A stretch of 64,000 bases of DNA from Collimonas sp. OK607 (GTDB lineage Bacteria; Pseudomonadota; Gammaproteobacteria; Burkholderiales; Burkholderiaceae_D): the NCBI RefSeq assembly GCF_900111995.1, contig NZ_FOKF01000028.1:1-64000 (forward strand), read 5' to 3'. The notes below the pieces were generated by a model that worked only from the letters and a program-made list of their open reading frames with translations, searched no databases and was not told where the DNA came from. Position 1 is the first letter of the stretch. Every line of letters starts with the position of its first letter. Both the position numbers and the translations under genes were made by a program. Below, piece by piece: positions 1-8,731 of this stretch.

Positions 1-458
1 CGTGGGGCTTGCCACGCAATCTGATGAGCGGTGTGCGTGGCGTCAACACCGGTTATCCGGTGGTGCAATGTTCGCTGAGTTCGCTGGTGATGGAAAACCG
101 CACCCTGTGCATGCCGGGTAGCGTCGACAGCATTCCAGCCAAAGGTAACAGTGAAGACCACGTCTCGAACTCGACCTGGTGTGCGCGCAAGGCCGCAACC
201 GTGGTGGCCAATACGCAATACATCATCGGTGTCGAAATGCTGCTAGCGGCGCAGGCGTTGACCATGACAGAAGACTTATTGCCAGGTTTCGTGCTGGGCA
301 AAGGTACGCAAGCTGCATATCAGGAAATCCGTCGCCAGATTCCGGCTTGCCTGGAAGGCGACCGCTGGTTCCACAACGATATCGTGATGGCGCAGTCGTT
401 CGTGGTCAGCGGTTCAGTGCGCAATGCGGTGGTCAGGCAGATCGGCGAGTTTGCCTGA
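1..458 (+). CDS. Aromatic amino acid lyase (HAL/TAL family), C-terminal part
   Basis: The reading frame is open from the window edge (first full codon at base 3) to a TGA at 456-458, so only about 151 C-terminal residues are visible. The motif SVDSIPAKGNSEDHVS matches the histidine/tyrosine ammonia-lyase block that carries the conserved Glu-Asp-His near the active site. A helical tail with GTQAAYQEIRRQIP and a final EGDRW segment follows, as in this family. These enzymes remove ammonia from His, Tyr or Phe through an MIO cofactor; the MIO-forming Ala-Ser-Gly would lie upstream of the window. The substrate cannot be decided here. No hut genes lie next to it, which leaves a tyrosine or phenylalanine lyase possible. 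Confidence 0.8.
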   Translation, partial: WGLPRNLMSGVRGVNTGYPVVQCSLSSLVMENRTLCMPGSVDSIPAKGNSEDHVSNSTWCARKAATVVANTQYIIGVEMLLAAQALTMTEDLLPGFVLGKGTQAAYQEIRRQIPACLEGDRWFHNDIVMAQSFVVSGSVRNAVVRQIGEFA

Positions 459-593
459 TCACGTAACAGTAAGGCTAAGCCTGGCAGGCAAGTCTCGACC
501 CAAAGCGGGCATCAGGTTGTTGCGAAAGCCTCCTTTCGTCGACTGCTGATGAACAGATTGTATGTATCGAGCCTTGCCACATGCCTCTTTTGC

Positions 594-1205
594 CTATAGG
601 TTTGCAATAGCCAATGGCAATTTTTCAGACAATTGCTGACGCGCTTCATGCACCGTCTGCGCCACTGCTTCCGGGCCGAAGACCAGTCCTTGCAGCGGAA
701 AAAAATGCACATCGTCGATGCCGATTGATGCCAGAGCATAGCGTAGGTACGGCGTCAGGAAATCAGCCTGTTTCGCTCGCTCTCCAACATAAAAACCGCC
801 AGAACTGACCAGTACAAAGGTCGCGCGGTCTTTCAGCAGTCCGACTTTGCCTTGCGGCGTCGCGTGGAAACTGCGATTAATGCGGATCACGTGATCGATC
901 CACAGTTTGAGCGCAGCGGGCACGGTGAAGTTGTGCATCGGGGTGACGATGAACAGCATATCGTGTTGTTCCAGTTCGACGATCAGGCGTTCCGACCAAG
1001 CAAATTCTTTTGCATCGGGTGTCGCTCGCGACGTGACGGCAATTGCGTAATCGCGGTCGATCGGCGGAATGGGCGACCTCACCAGATCCCGTTCGGTGAT
1101 CTGTACGTTGTCTATGCCTGATGCCGCAATCGCGTCCATTGCAAGTCGATAACCATGGCTGACATCGCTGTACGGGCCGCTGCTCAATAACAAAATGCGC
1201 GTCAT
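594..1205 (-). CDS. azoR: FMN-dependent NADH:azoreductase (AzoR family)
   Basis: A 203-residue flavodoxin-fold protein, the usual AzoR length. The N-terminus MTRILLLSSGP leads into the FMN phosphate loop. The block PMHNFTVPAALKLWIDH (residues 89-105) is the AzoR signature that packs on the flavin, and VSSGGFY (about 134-140) follows. The family reduces quinones and azo compounds by two-electron transfer from NAD(P)H in the cytoplasm. Its ATG overlaps the TGA of the upstream acetyltransferase gene (ATGA at 1202-1205), so the two are translationally coupled. With the AhpD-like gene farther upstream it forms a detoxification cluster divergent from a MocR regulator, which probably controls it. 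Confidence 0.88.
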   Translation of the reverse strand: MTRILLLSSGPYSDVSHGYRLAMDAIAASGIDNVQITERDLVRSPIPPIDRDYAIAVTSRATPDAKEFAWSERLIVELEQHDMLFIVTPMHNFTVPAALKLWIDHVIRINRSFHATPQGKVGLLKDRATFVLVSSGGFYVGERAKQADFLTPYLRYALASIGIDDVHFFPLQGLVFGPEAVAQTVHEARQQLSEKLPLAIANL

Positions 1206-1654
1206 GTCGTTGATTCCTGTTTAAGCGATTCTACGAAATGCATGCCCTTTGCAAGCAACCCCTGCCGGAAGTAAAAGCGTTGCGCCAACGCCATATGCAA
1301 GCCGGTATCTAGCACAAAATGATTGCAGTGCAACGCGATGGCTTGCCGCCGTGCTGCTAGCAACAGACGTTCGCCGATCCCGGACCGATGCAACGAAGCC
1401 ATTACCACCAGGTCATCGACGTATATGAAACGGCCGTATATCAAATTGTCTTGCAGTCGATAGCCTGCAAGTCCGGCGAGCGCGCCGTCGCGCCATGCCG
1501 CAAGTAACCGATACCCTTGTGTACGTTGCTGCGTGACCTGTGCTTTGTATGTTGCACAATCGCTCAGATGCGGTCGCAATTCCTTCATAACCGAGAACGA
1601 CGCTTCCAAATCGGTGTCGCTTTCGATGTGTTTTATCTCTACCTGAGGCTGCAT
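1202..1654 (-). CDS. GNAT family N-acetyltransferase
   Basis: A 150-residue protein with the GNAT fold. The acetyl-CoA binding motif A is seen as VVMASLHRSGIGERLL (about 83-98), where HRSGIG is a variant of RxxGxG. A C-terminal FYFRQGL-type segment is typical of the family. I chose the ATG at 1654 because a GGAG lies six bases upstream; an in-frame TTG four codons earlier would place that ribosome-binding site inside the gene. The 3' end overlaps azoR by four bases. The substrate is unknown. Position between azoR and an AhpD-like gene suggests a small-molecule or stress-related acceptor, which is inference only. Confidence 0.82.
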   Translation of the reverse strand: MQPQVEIKHIESDTDLEASFSVMKELRPHLSDCATYKAQVTQQRTQGYRLLAAWRDGALAGLAGYRLQDNLIYGRFIYVDDLVVMASLHRSGIGERLLLAARRQAIALHCNHFVLDTGLHMALAQRFYFRQGLLAKGMHFVESLKQESTT

Positions 1655-1725
1655 GCATTTCTCCAAAAATTTGTGTCGCTCTATCCGCCGCCGTTGATTA
1701 CTGGAACGGCCGGCAATTACGACGA

Positions 1726-2163
1726 TTACGCCGGCATCTTGCGGAACGCAACGGAAAAACGATTCCAGCTGTTGATCGACGTGATGAGTAAGGTCAGTTC
1801 AACCAGTTCGGCATCGGTGAAATGTGGCCGAACTGCATCCCACACTGCATCCGGCACATGGTTTTGCGAGACCAGCGTCAGCGATTCGGTCCATTCCAGT
1901 GCGGCACGCTCGCGTTCGCTGAAGAATGGGGTTTCGCGCCATGCAGAGACGGTAGCCATGCGGCGTTCTGATTCGCCGGCTTTGCGCGCATCGGTCACAT
2001 GCATGTCGAGGCAGAATGCGCAGCCGTTGATTTGCGATGCACGCAGGCGGACAAGTTCCTTAAGCAGGATGTCCAGCGTACCTTTGTTGATTTGGTTTTC
2101 AACGCCCATCAGTGCCTTGATGGCGTCTTTGCCGGCACTGAAGAAATCGAGGCGAGTTTGCAT
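1726..2163 (-). CDS. Carboxymuconolactone decarboxylase / AhpD-like peroxidase
   Basis: A 145-residue protein of the AhpD-like superfamily. The redox motif NGCAFCLDMH holds the CxxC pair (C48, C51) followed by the conserved His55, the proton-relay arrangement of alkylhydroperoxidase-type members. True decarboxylases lack the CxxC, so a peroxidase or thiol reductase role is more likely. The ATG at 2163 has a strong AAGGAG upstream. It is the first gene of the minus-strand cluster (AhpD-like, GNAT, AzoR). It is followed after about 70 bases by the acetyltransferase, so co-transcription is likely. The divergent MocR regulator starts 137 bp away. Confidence 0.87.
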   Translation of the reverse strand: MQTRLDFFSAGKDAIKALMGVENQINKGTLDILLKELVRLRASQINGCAFCLDMHVTDARKAGESERRMATVSAWRETPFFSERERAALEWTESLTLVSQNHVPDAVWDAVRPHFTDAELVELTLLITSINSWNRFSVAFRKMPA

Positions 2164-2299
2164 TTGAAGCTCCTTGGTCAGATAAATGAGTCAAGTAAAT
2201 GGAAATGAGAGAAGTAAGCAAATTAGCGTTTGCCTGACTGCAGTATGAGAAAATCATGGCTATACTGGAAGGGCCAAGAAATAAGAAAATGACTAGTCC

Positions 2300-3727
2300 A
2301 TGATAAACGCCAAGCCTGAGCTGGATCTACGCATCGATCGCGCGCTGGAATTGCCCATGTACCTGCAGATATGCCAGCGTTTCAAGACGGCGATCGAGAA
2401 GGGAAATCTGCGTGCGGGCGATCGTGTGCCAGCGGCTCGGGCGCTGGCAACCGAACTGAATCTCGCACGCGGCACAGTGGAAATGGCTTATCACATCCTG
2501 ACAGACGAGGGATATCTGCAGGCCAGGGGCGCGGCAGGCACTGTGGTATCGCCGTCTTTACAGCCGCCGGCTGTCCTCAAGCCGCAATTAGCAATGGCCG
2601 GACAAGCGCATGCGGCTGTCGTCGATCACGACGGCAAGGCGCCGAAACCATTGCAGATGGGTTTACCTGCGCTCGATGCATTCCCGCGCAAGGTGTGGAA
2701 CAGGCTGGTCGGGCATCACCTGCGTGATAACGAACCAGCGCGGCTGGCCTACCCCGACCCTGCCGGTTATGACCGTTTGCGTGAAAAAATTGCAACTTAT
2801 CTGGGCGTCTCGCGCGGCGTGACTTGTCTGCCGGAACAGGTGTTCATCACGACCGGCTTGCGCAACACGATGGAACTGACATTAAGCAGTCTTTCCACCG
2901 TCGGCGATGCGTTCTGGTTCGAAGATCCCGGTTATATTTTTGCGCGTCTGTTTTTACAAAATGCCGCGGTCAAGGTGGTGCCGGTGCCGGTTGACGAACA
3001 TGGATTGATGGTCGAGACAGGCAAACGACTCAGCCCGTATGCAAAATTCGCAATGGTTACGCCATCTCACCAAAGCCCGCTTGGCGTGACACTGTCGCTG
3101 GAGCGCCGGATGGCGCTTCTGGAATGGGCCAGCAAAGCCGGCAGCTGGATTATCGAAGATGACTACGATAGTGAGTTTCGCTATCAAGGGCGACCGCTGC
3201 CGGCGCTGAAAAGCCTTGATCGCAATGATCGCGTCATTTACAGCGGCACCTTCAGCAAGGCGATGTTTCCGGGATTAAGGTTGGCTTATGTCGTTGCACC
3301 TGTCAGTGCGATTGCAAACTTTCAGACAGCCTCGCACAACCTGAACGCAGGCTGTCCATATCTGTTTCAGGCAGGCGTTTCCGACTTTATCGCTGAAGGT
3401 CATTTCTCAAGGCATCTTAAAAAAATGCGCCTGTTGTACGCAGAACGCCGCGCGTTGACGTCGCGCGTTTTTCAGGAAATATTGGGAGATCGCATACGGA
3501 TCGATTTGCAGCCCGGCGGTTTGCACATACTGGCGAAACTGGCTGACCACGAAGACGATGTCATGCTGGCAGGCTATGCAAGGACTGCAGGCCTGGCCCT
3601 GCACCCTTTGTCGCGCTGGTACATCAATGCGAAGCCGAAGCGCGGATTACTGCTAGGTTTTGCCAATGTTATCGATGAAAAGGATGCAATACGTCTGGCA
3701 TTGAAACTCAAACAAGCATTGACATAG
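2300..3727 (+). CDS. MocR/PdxR-type regulator (GntR HTH plus aminotransferase domain)
   Basis: A 475-residue two-domain regulator. Residues about 10-85 form a GntR winged helix (AGDRVPAARALATELNLARGTVEMAY). Residues from about 115 on form a fold-type I aminotransferase domain. The PLP-binding lysine is K320 in YSGTFSKAMFPGLRLAY; the EDDYDSEFRY block is at about 286-295. Members of this family sense PLP or an amine and activate or repress a divergent gene. Here the divergent neighbours are the AhpD-like, GNAT and AzoR genes, so those are the likely targets. The effector cannot be read from the sequence. Confidence 0.9.
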   Translation: MINAKPELDLRIDRALELPMYLQICQRFKTAIEKGNLRAGDRVPAARALATELNLARGTVEMAYHILTDEGYLQARGAAGTVVSPSLQPPAVLKPQLAMAGQAHAAVVDHDGKAPKPLQMGLPALDAFPRKVWNRLVGHHLRDNEPARLAYPDPAGYDRLREKIATYLGVSRGVTCLPEQVFITTGLRNTMELTLSSLSTVGDAFWFEDPGYIFARLFLQNAAVKVVPVPVDEHGLMVETGKRLSPYAKFAMVTPSHQSPLGVTLSLERRMALLEWASKAGSWIIEDDYDSEFRYQGRPLPALKSLDRNDRVIYSGTFSKAMFPGLRLAYVVAPVSAIANFQTASHNLNAGCPYLFQAGVSDFIAEGHFSRHLKKMRLLYAERRALTSRVFQEILGDRIRIDLQPGGLHILAKLADHEDDVMLAGYARTAGLALHPLSRWYINAKPKRGLLLGFANVIDEKDAIRLALKLKQALT

Positions 3728-3747
3728 TCTGACATTGCTGCAGGCGA

Positions 3748-4284
3748 TCAGGCCAGAGCCACCTGCCCCACCAGAGTCTGCAATAGAGACTGACCGTATA
3801 GCCAGTCGCCCAGATTGGATTCAGCATTGATATGTCCAAGCGCGCCGGCATCGATGAATTCCGCGCCCCAGATTTTTGCCCAATGACGAGCACGCCGGCT
3901 CTCCATCCACGGATCGTTGAGGCTGCCGACCACGATCGATGGCACCGGCAGGCGTCCGTTCACCGCCGCACTGACATCGAATTTATCGGGATCAGCCGGC
4001 GCCACCAGCAAGGCCCCCGCCAGATTCGGAATCTCGCTCAGGGCGCTGTGCACCGTCGTCAGGCAACCAAAGCTATGGGCGATCGCCAAGACCGGCTGCT
4101 CTGACTGACGCAACTGTTGCTGCAAGCGCTCCGACCAGACTTCCAGCACCGGCGCATCCCACTGCGCTTGCTCAACCCGTTCGAAGCTTGGATACAGCCG
4201 CTGCCATCGCGATTGCCAATGCAGCGGGCCGCTGTTATACAGCCCCGGCACTACCAGCACGCGAAACGATGAGAGCGTATTCAT
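3748..4284 (-). CDS. RBBP9/YdeN family serine hydrolase
   Basis: A 178-residue alpha/beta hydrolase of the small RBBP9/YdeN type. The oxyanion-side motif VVPGLYNSGPLHWQ (about 11-24) and nucleophile elbow AHSFG (Ser71) are clear. Asp124 in GSLNDPW and His151 in LGHINAES complete the catalytic triad. No signal peptide is seen, so the protein is probably cytoplasmic. It starts two bases after the stop of the EAL gene and is the last gene of the sulfonate cluster. Its substrate is unknown; an ester released during sulfonate use is conceivable, but nothing in the sequence proves this. Confidence 0.85.
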   Translation of the reverse strand: MNTLSSFRVLVVPGLYNSGPLHWQSRWQRLYPSFERVEQAQWDAPVLEVWSERLQQQLRQSEQPVLAIAHSFGCLTTVHSALSEIPNLAGALLVAPADPDKFDVSAAVNGRLPVPSIVVGSLNDPWMESRRARHWAKIWGAEFIDAGALGHINAESNLGDWLYGQSLLQTLVGQVALA

Positions 4285-4286
4285 GT

Positions 4287-5183
4287 TTAACTTCTATCAA
4301 GTGTCTCTGTCGATATACCGTCTTGCCGCAACGCTGCAGAATCGGCAAATGCATGCAGCGCCGCCTGCGGCAGGTCCCACAAAAAACCTTGCGCATACAA
4401 GGGATGGGCGCTAATCCTTGCCAGTTGCTGCAGCACCTCCAGATCGTGCGCCTTTTCCAGACGCTTGAAAATCACCCGGATTCCACGCGTCGCGCAATCT
4501 TCCAGCAAACGCATAGTCTGCTCATCATGCGTGACGCCGCGCGCATCGATCTTGATCACATCCGGCTTTACCCTTTCCAGCAAGATCGCAGCTTGGGCCA
4601 CGTCGTCAGCATTTACCGCCAGCCGGAAATGATTGCGCCGGTAATTGTCCAGTACATAGTTTAGCAGCCAGCCCTGGTTCTCGGTAATGGTCGGTAGCTG
4701 CAGCACTATCCTGTCATACGGCAGACCGAGCAAATTCAGGATGCGCCGAAACGCCATGCCGTGATTGCTGTCGACCGCCGCCAGCAGGCGTGCATGCACA
4801 CTCAGGTATAAATCGCCCGCTACAGCTTCTTCCTGCCGATAGAAATTGATCGAATGCAGCATGCGGCACAGACGATCCAGCTCGATCGATTCGTCGTCGC
4901 TAGCCGCATGATCCAGCAATTTCCAAAGATACAGGCCGTTGTCGCTGGCAGAATAGCTGTGGGCAAACCCTTCATGCCCGATGATGACGCCCTTGCCCGC
5001 ACCAGTTTCAATCCGGCGCAAAGGCTGGAATACGCTGGTCAGCGTGGTATTGAAATAACGTCCCTGCGCACGTCCGTCGCCATCCAGCCAGACCCGGCAA
5101 TCGCTACGGGGTTCGTCGTGGTTCGGGTCATCCCTGGCGCCGTTCAAACGGGCCAGATACTGCTCCAGAGCGGGAAAGGCCAT
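4287..5183 (-). CDS. Degenerate EAL-domain protein in the sulfonate operon
   Basis: A 298-residue protein with the outline of an EAL domain. A SVFQPLRRI strand starts the fold, HEGFAHS stands where the EALLR motif should be, VIKIDARG corresponds to the IKID strand, and QGFLWD replaces the QGYLF end motif. The E of EAL appears as HEG, the Leu/Arg contacts are absent, and the DDFGTG loop residues are not recognisable. c-di-GMP hydrolysis is therefore unlikely, and a binding or partner role is more plausible. No GGDEF, PAS or membrane segment is present. It lies 39 bp after the second ssuF-like gene and 2 bp before the hydrolase gene, so it is probably part of the ssu transcript. Confidence 0.8.
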   Translation of the reverse strand: MAFPALEQYLARLNGARDDPNHDEPRSDCRVWLDGDGRAQGRYFNTTLTSVFQPLRRIETGAGKGVIIGHEGFAHSYSASDNGLYLWKLLDHAASDDESIELDRLCRMLHSINFYRQEEAVAGDLYLSVHARLLAAVDSNHGMAFRRILNLLGLPYDRIVLQLPTITENQGWLLNYVLDNYRRNHFRLAVNADDVAQAAILLERVKPDVIKIDARGVTHDEQTMRLLEDCATRGIRVIFKRLEKAHDLEVLQQLARISAHPLYAQGFLWDLPQAALHAFADSAALRQDGISTETLDRS

Positions 5184-5222
5184 GGCTTATCTCGATATCA
5201 TCAATAGTCGGAAGGGAGATAT

Positions 5223-5438
5223 TCAGATCTTCGCGATCGATACTTCGGTGGCTTTGACCAACGCCACCACTTCGGTGCCGATCACCAGTCCCAGGTCCTT
5301 GACCGACCGGGTAGTGATCACCGAAGTGACGATGCCGGCCGGTGTCTCGACATCGACTTCCGACACCACGGTGCCTTCGATGATTGCCTTGATCTTGCCC
5401 TTGAACTGATTGCGTACGTTGATAGCCTGGATAGTCAT
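5223..5438 (-). CDS. ssuF: Molbindin-type TOBE protein, second SsuF copy
   Basis: A 71-residue single TOBE (Mop) domain. The sequence MTIQAINVRNQFKGKIKAI begins the domain, and SVITTRSVKDLGL plus VVALVKATEVSIAKI close it. Molbindins bind molybdate or similar oxyanions as oligomers. In Pseudomonas putida the small molbindin gene ssuF follows ssuB and is needed for sulfonate growth, which supports the symbol. This copy is a close paralogue of the protein at 5500-5715, with near-identical ends and a variable middle. The two lie 61 bp apart, consistent with tandem duplication. The ligand here is not proven. Confidence 0.85.
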   Translation of the reverse strand: MTIQAINVRNQFKGKIKAIIEGTVVSEVDVETPAGIVTSVITTRSVKDLGLVIGTEVVALVKATEVSIAKI

Positions 5439-5499
5439 GATTTTTCCTGAAAAGATGCGAGTGAAGATACGATTAAATGCGATGTGCCGATTGCAAAAC

Positions 5500-5715
5500 T
5501 TACAGCTTGGCGATGGATACTTCAGTGGCCTTCACCAGTGCCACTACTTCCGATCCGACCACCAGTCCCAGATCGCGTACCGAACGGGTGGTGATGACCG
5601 AGGAAACGATGCCGGACGGGGTTTCGATGTCGAGCGCCGATAACACCTCGTCCTCGGTAATGCTCTGGACCCTGCCGCGGAACTGGTTGCGGACGTTAAT
5701 TGCCTGGATGCTCAT
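5500..5715 (-). CDS. ssuF: Molbindin-type TOBE protein, first SsuF copy
   Basis: A 71-residue TOBE (Mop) domain with MSIQAINVRNQFRGRVQSI at the start and VVALVKATEVSIAKL at the end. It directly follows ssuB, the position of ssuF in the Pseudomonas putida ssuEADCBF operon. The paralogue at 5223-5438 differs mainly in residues about 18-35, the region between the first strands. Family members form hexamers that hold oxyanions at subunit interfaces. Two diverged copies could form mixed oligomers, which is inference. A good ribosome-binding site (GGAGAAACC on the minus strand) precedes the ATG at 5715. Confidence 0.86.
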   Translation of the reverse strand: MSIQAINVRNQFRGRVQSITEDEVLSALDIETPSGIVSSVITTRSVRDLGLVVGSEVVALVKATEVSIAKL

Positions 5716-5792
5716 GGTTTCTCCTTTGGTGATACGGTTACATCAAAATGACGTCAAGATAACTTCAGAATTACGCCCAAATTACGTCCGGA

Positions 5793-6632
5793 TCAGATAG
5801 CCCAGCCAACCTGGCTTACTGTCCGCTGCAGCGAGATATCGCCCAACGCCGAATCAAGCTGTGGCGCAGGATGTTTCAGCACACGCGCAAGGATCCGTTC
5901 CTCCAGTTGCGCGAAGGCCAGGTTGCCGCGCGCTCGTGGACGCGGCAGGCTGATCCGTTCATCCAGTGTGATTTCACCGTCCTCAATCAGCAGCACGCGA
6001 TCTGCCAGGGCAATCGCCTCTTGCACATCATGCGTCACCAGCACGGCGGTAAACCCCCGCTCCTTCCATAACGATTCGATCAGTTGCTGCATTTCGATAC
6101 GGGTCAACGCATCCAGCGCACCCAACGGTTCGTCCAGCAACAGCAGTTCCGGGTCATGCACCAGCGCCCGCGCCAGCGCTACCCGTTGCCGCTGGCCGCC
6201 GGACAACACCGCCGGCCACTCGCTGGCACGGTCTTCAAGGCCGACCTGCGTCAATGCTCGAATCGAAGCCAGGGAAGCGCGTGGCAAACCCAGGCCGACA
6301 TTGTTCAATACGCGCTTCCACGGCAACAACCTCGAATCCTGGAACATGATGCGAATTTCAGGCTTATTTTCAGACAGCGCGCCAAAGCCGATATTGCCGC
6401 TGCTTGATTGTTCCAGCCCGGCGATCAATCGCAACAAGGTACTTTTACCGCAACCGCTACGACCGACGATAGCGACGAACTCACCGGCGGCGATCTCGAC
6501 ATTGAGCGTTTTCAATACCTGCCGACCAGCGTAGGATTTGGATACCGAGCGCACTCGAACGCCGACACCACGTCTGGCATTTAGCTGGACTGCAGCGTTG
6601 ATTTCGGCATTTTCAACAGGATCAATTTGCAT
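5793..6632 (-). CDS. ssuB: Aliphatic sulfonate ABC transporter ATP-binding protein
   Basis: A 279-residue ABC ATPase. Walker A is GRSGCGKST (58-66), the Q-loop is FQDSRLLPW (97-105), the signature is LSGGQRQR (143-150), Walker B is LLLLDEP (163-169) and the switch His is H201. The FQDSRLLPW block and the gene order ssuA-ssuD-ssuC-ssuB identify the sulfonate/nitrate/taurine subfamily, and within it SsuB. An N-terminal extension of about 25 residues precedes the domain. The protein powers SsuC-mediated uptake of alkanesulfonates. It starts 39 bp after ssuC and is followed by two molbindin genes. Confidence 0.93.
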   Translation of the reverse strand: MQIDPVENAEINAAVQLNARRGVGVRVRSVSKSYAGRQVLKTLNVEIAAGEFVAIVGRSGCGKSTLLRLIAGLEQSSSGNIGFGALSENKPEIRIMFQDSRLLPWKRVLNNVGLGLPRASLASIRALTQVGLEDRASEWPAVLSGGQRQRVALARALVHDPELLLLDEPLGALDALTRIEMQQLIESLWKERGFTAVLVTHDVQEAIALADRVLLIEDGEITLDERISLPRPRARGNLAFAQLEERILARVLKHPAPQLDSALGDISLQRTVSQVGWAI

Positions 6633-6671
6633 CTTCCCACCTACCTTGGATAAATTTCATTTGCGACGTAT

Positions 6672-7526
6672 TCACTGGTAACCCGGATGCCAGCGCAGCC
6701 AGTAACGCTCCAGTAGACGCGCCAGGATATCGGCCAGCTTGCCCAGCAACGCGTAGAGCAAGATACCCACCAGCACCACATCGGTTTGCAGGAACTCACG
6801 CGCATTCATGGTCATGTAGCCTATACCCGCCTGTGCCGAGATGGTTTCGGCAACGATCAACAGAACCCACACCAGGCCCAGTGCGAAACGCACACCGACC
6901 AATATCGACGGCAACGCACCCGGCAAGATCACGTCGCGATACAAGGGCCAGCCGGACAAGCCGTAACTCTTCGCCATCTCGATCAAACCTTTGTCTACCG
7001 AGCGGATGCCATGAAAGGTATTCAGGTACACCGGAAAAAATACGCCTATCGAGACCAGGAACAGCTTTGACGATTCATCGATGCCAAACCACAGGATCAC
7101 CAAAGGGATCAAGGCCAGCGCCGGAATATTGCGGATCATCTGGATGCTGGTATCGAGCAGGGTTTCCGCCTGCTTGAACGTCCCCGTCAGCAAACCCAAC
7201 AACAAGCCCAGGCCACCACCCACCGCAAACCCGGAAATCGCACGCCAGGCGCTGATCCGCACATGCGTCCACAGTTCGCCGGATAGCGCCAGTGACCATG
7301 CGGCGCGCGCCACGGCCCATGGCTCAGGCAAGATACGGCTCGACAGCCAGCCGACCTTGGCGGCAAACTCCCAGGCCAAAATCAGCGCCACTGGCAACAG
7401 CCACGGCAACAGGCGCTCTTTCCAGATCATTGCAGCTTGGCTCGATTTTTCATACGCCGTACCGGCTTGCGGCCGCTGCGACTGCTGTTCTGTAGCGGAG
7501 TCTGCGGCTGTAATGATTGCACTCAT
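6672..7526 (-). CDS. ssuC: Aliphatic sulfonate ABC transporter permease
   Basis: A 284-residue inner-membrane permease with about six hydrophobic segments, starting near residue 38 (LLPWLLPVALILAW). The EAA loop that contacts SsuB is the region around SYGLSGWPLYRDVILPGALPS (about 187-207). The family is SsuC/TauC/NrtB; the neighbours ssuD and ssuB assign the sulfonate role. The N-terminus is a polar cytoplasmic tail of about 35 residues, longer than in Escherichia coli. It begins 10 bp after the stop of ssuD, so the two are almost certainly in one transcript. Confidence 0.93.
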   Translation of the reverse strand: MSAIITAADSATEQQSQRPQAGTAYEKSSQAAMIWKERLLPWLLPVALILAWEFAAKVGWLSSRILPEPWAVARAAWSLALSGELWTHVRISAWRAISGFAVGGGLGLLLGLLTGTFKQAETLLDTSIQMIRNIPALALIPLVILWFGIDESSKLFLVSIGVFFPVYLNTFHGIRSVDKGLIEMAKSYGLSGWPLYRDVILPGALPSILVGVRFALGLVWVLLIVAETISAQAGIGYMTMNAREFLQTDVVLVGILLYALLGKLADILARLLERYWLRWHPGYQ

Positions 7527-7536
7527 ATCAACTCCT

Positions 7537-8685
7537 TCAACTTTGCGATGCTTTCGGCAGCAAGCCGTTGGCGATCACTTCGCCGAATGGCCCGGTCAGC
7601 GCTTGCTCGCCGTTAGCCGCACGCCCTTTTCCCAATAGCGGGAAAACCAGTTCGGCAAAACGGTAAGACTCTTCCAGATGCGGATAGCCCGACAGAATGA
7701 ATGTGTCGATACCCAGCGCCGCATATTCCTGCATCCGTTCAGCCACGGTTTCCGCATCGCCAACCAGAGCAGTGCCGGCGCCGCCGCGTACCAGGCCAAC
7801 GCCGGCCCACAGGTTTGGCGACACTTCCAGCTTGTCGCGGCGGCCGCCGTGCAAAGCCGCCATGCGCCGTTGTCCCTCTGAATCCATCTTGGAGAACGCT
7901 GCCTGCGCCCGGGCGATGACATCGTCATCGACATGACTGATCAATTCCTCCGCCGCCGCCCATGCCGCCTGATTGGTTTCGCGCACAATCACATGCAGGC
8001 GAATCCCGAAGCGCACGGTGCGGCCGTGTTTGGCGGCGCGTGCACGAATATCGGCAATTTTTTCAGCTACCGCGGCTGGCGGTTCGCCCCAGGTCAGGTA
8101 GACATCAACCTGCTCCGCGGCCAGTTCATGGGCCGGCTCCGAGGATCCACCGAAATATAAAGGCGGATACGGTTTCTGCACCGGCGGATAAAGTGTCTTT
8201 GCACCCTTGACCTTGATGTGCTTGCCGATGAAGTTGTAGCCCGACTCGCCGCCTTCGCCGGACAAAGCGCCACGCCACACCCTCAGGAATTCCGAAGAAA
8301 TTTCATAACGTTCGGCATGTTCGGCGAACAAGCCGTCGGCTTCCAGCTCAGCCTGGTCGCCGCCGGTAACCACGTTGATCAGCAAACGTCCATTGGACAA
8401 ACGATCGAAAGTCGACGCCATGCGGATCGCCAGGCCCGGCGTGCTCAAGCCGGGCCGGATCGCCACCAGGAATTTCAGGCGCTGGGTGAAGCCGAGCAAG
8501 CTCGATGCGACCACCCAGGCATCTTCGCAAGAGCGTCCTGTCGGCAGCAAGACACCGTCGTAACCGAGGGTATCGGCAGCTACCGCGATCTGCTTCATGT
8601 AATCGAAATTGACCGGGCGCGCCCCTTGGGAAGTGCCGAGATAACGGCTGTCGCCGTGGGTTGGAATAAACCAGAAAACGTTCAT
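7537..8685 (-). CDS. ssuD: FMNH2-dependent alkanesulfonate monooxygenase
   Basis: A 382-residue bacterial-luciferase-fold enzyme, close to the usual 381. The start [12 protein letters not shown] was chosen because it aligns with the family N-terminus; the frame runs 23 codons further upstream into the ssuA region without similarity. Active-site residues expected in SsuD are visible: His10, Cys53 in TGRSCEDAW, and Arg229/His231 in FGIRLHV. The enzyme uses reduced FMN from SsuE and oxygen to split C2 and longer alkanesulfonates into aldehyde and sulfite. It lies between ssuA and ssuC in the cluster. Confidence 0.94.
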   Translation of the reverse strand: MNVFWFIPTHGDSRYLGTSQGARPVNFDYMKQIAVAADTLGYDGVLLPTGRSCEDAWVVASSLLGFTQRLKFLVAIRPGLSTPGLAIRMASTFDRLSNGRLLINVVTGGDQAELEADGLFAEHAERYEISSEFLRVWRGALSGEGGESGYNFIGKHIKVKGAKTLYPPVQKPYPPLYFGGSSEPAHELAAEQVDVYLTWGEPPAAVAEKIADIRARAAKHGRTVRFGIRLHVIVRETNQAAWAAAEELISHVDDDVIARAQAAFSKMDSEGQRRMAALHGGRRDKLEVSPNLWAGVGLVRGGAGTALVGDAETVAERMQEYAALGIDTFILSGYPHLEESYRFAELVFPLLGKGRAANGEQALTGPFGEVIANGLLPKASQS

Positions 8686-8731
8686 GACTGCTTCCGTATT
8701 GGTTGATAATTTATGCTTCGTATTCTGTACT

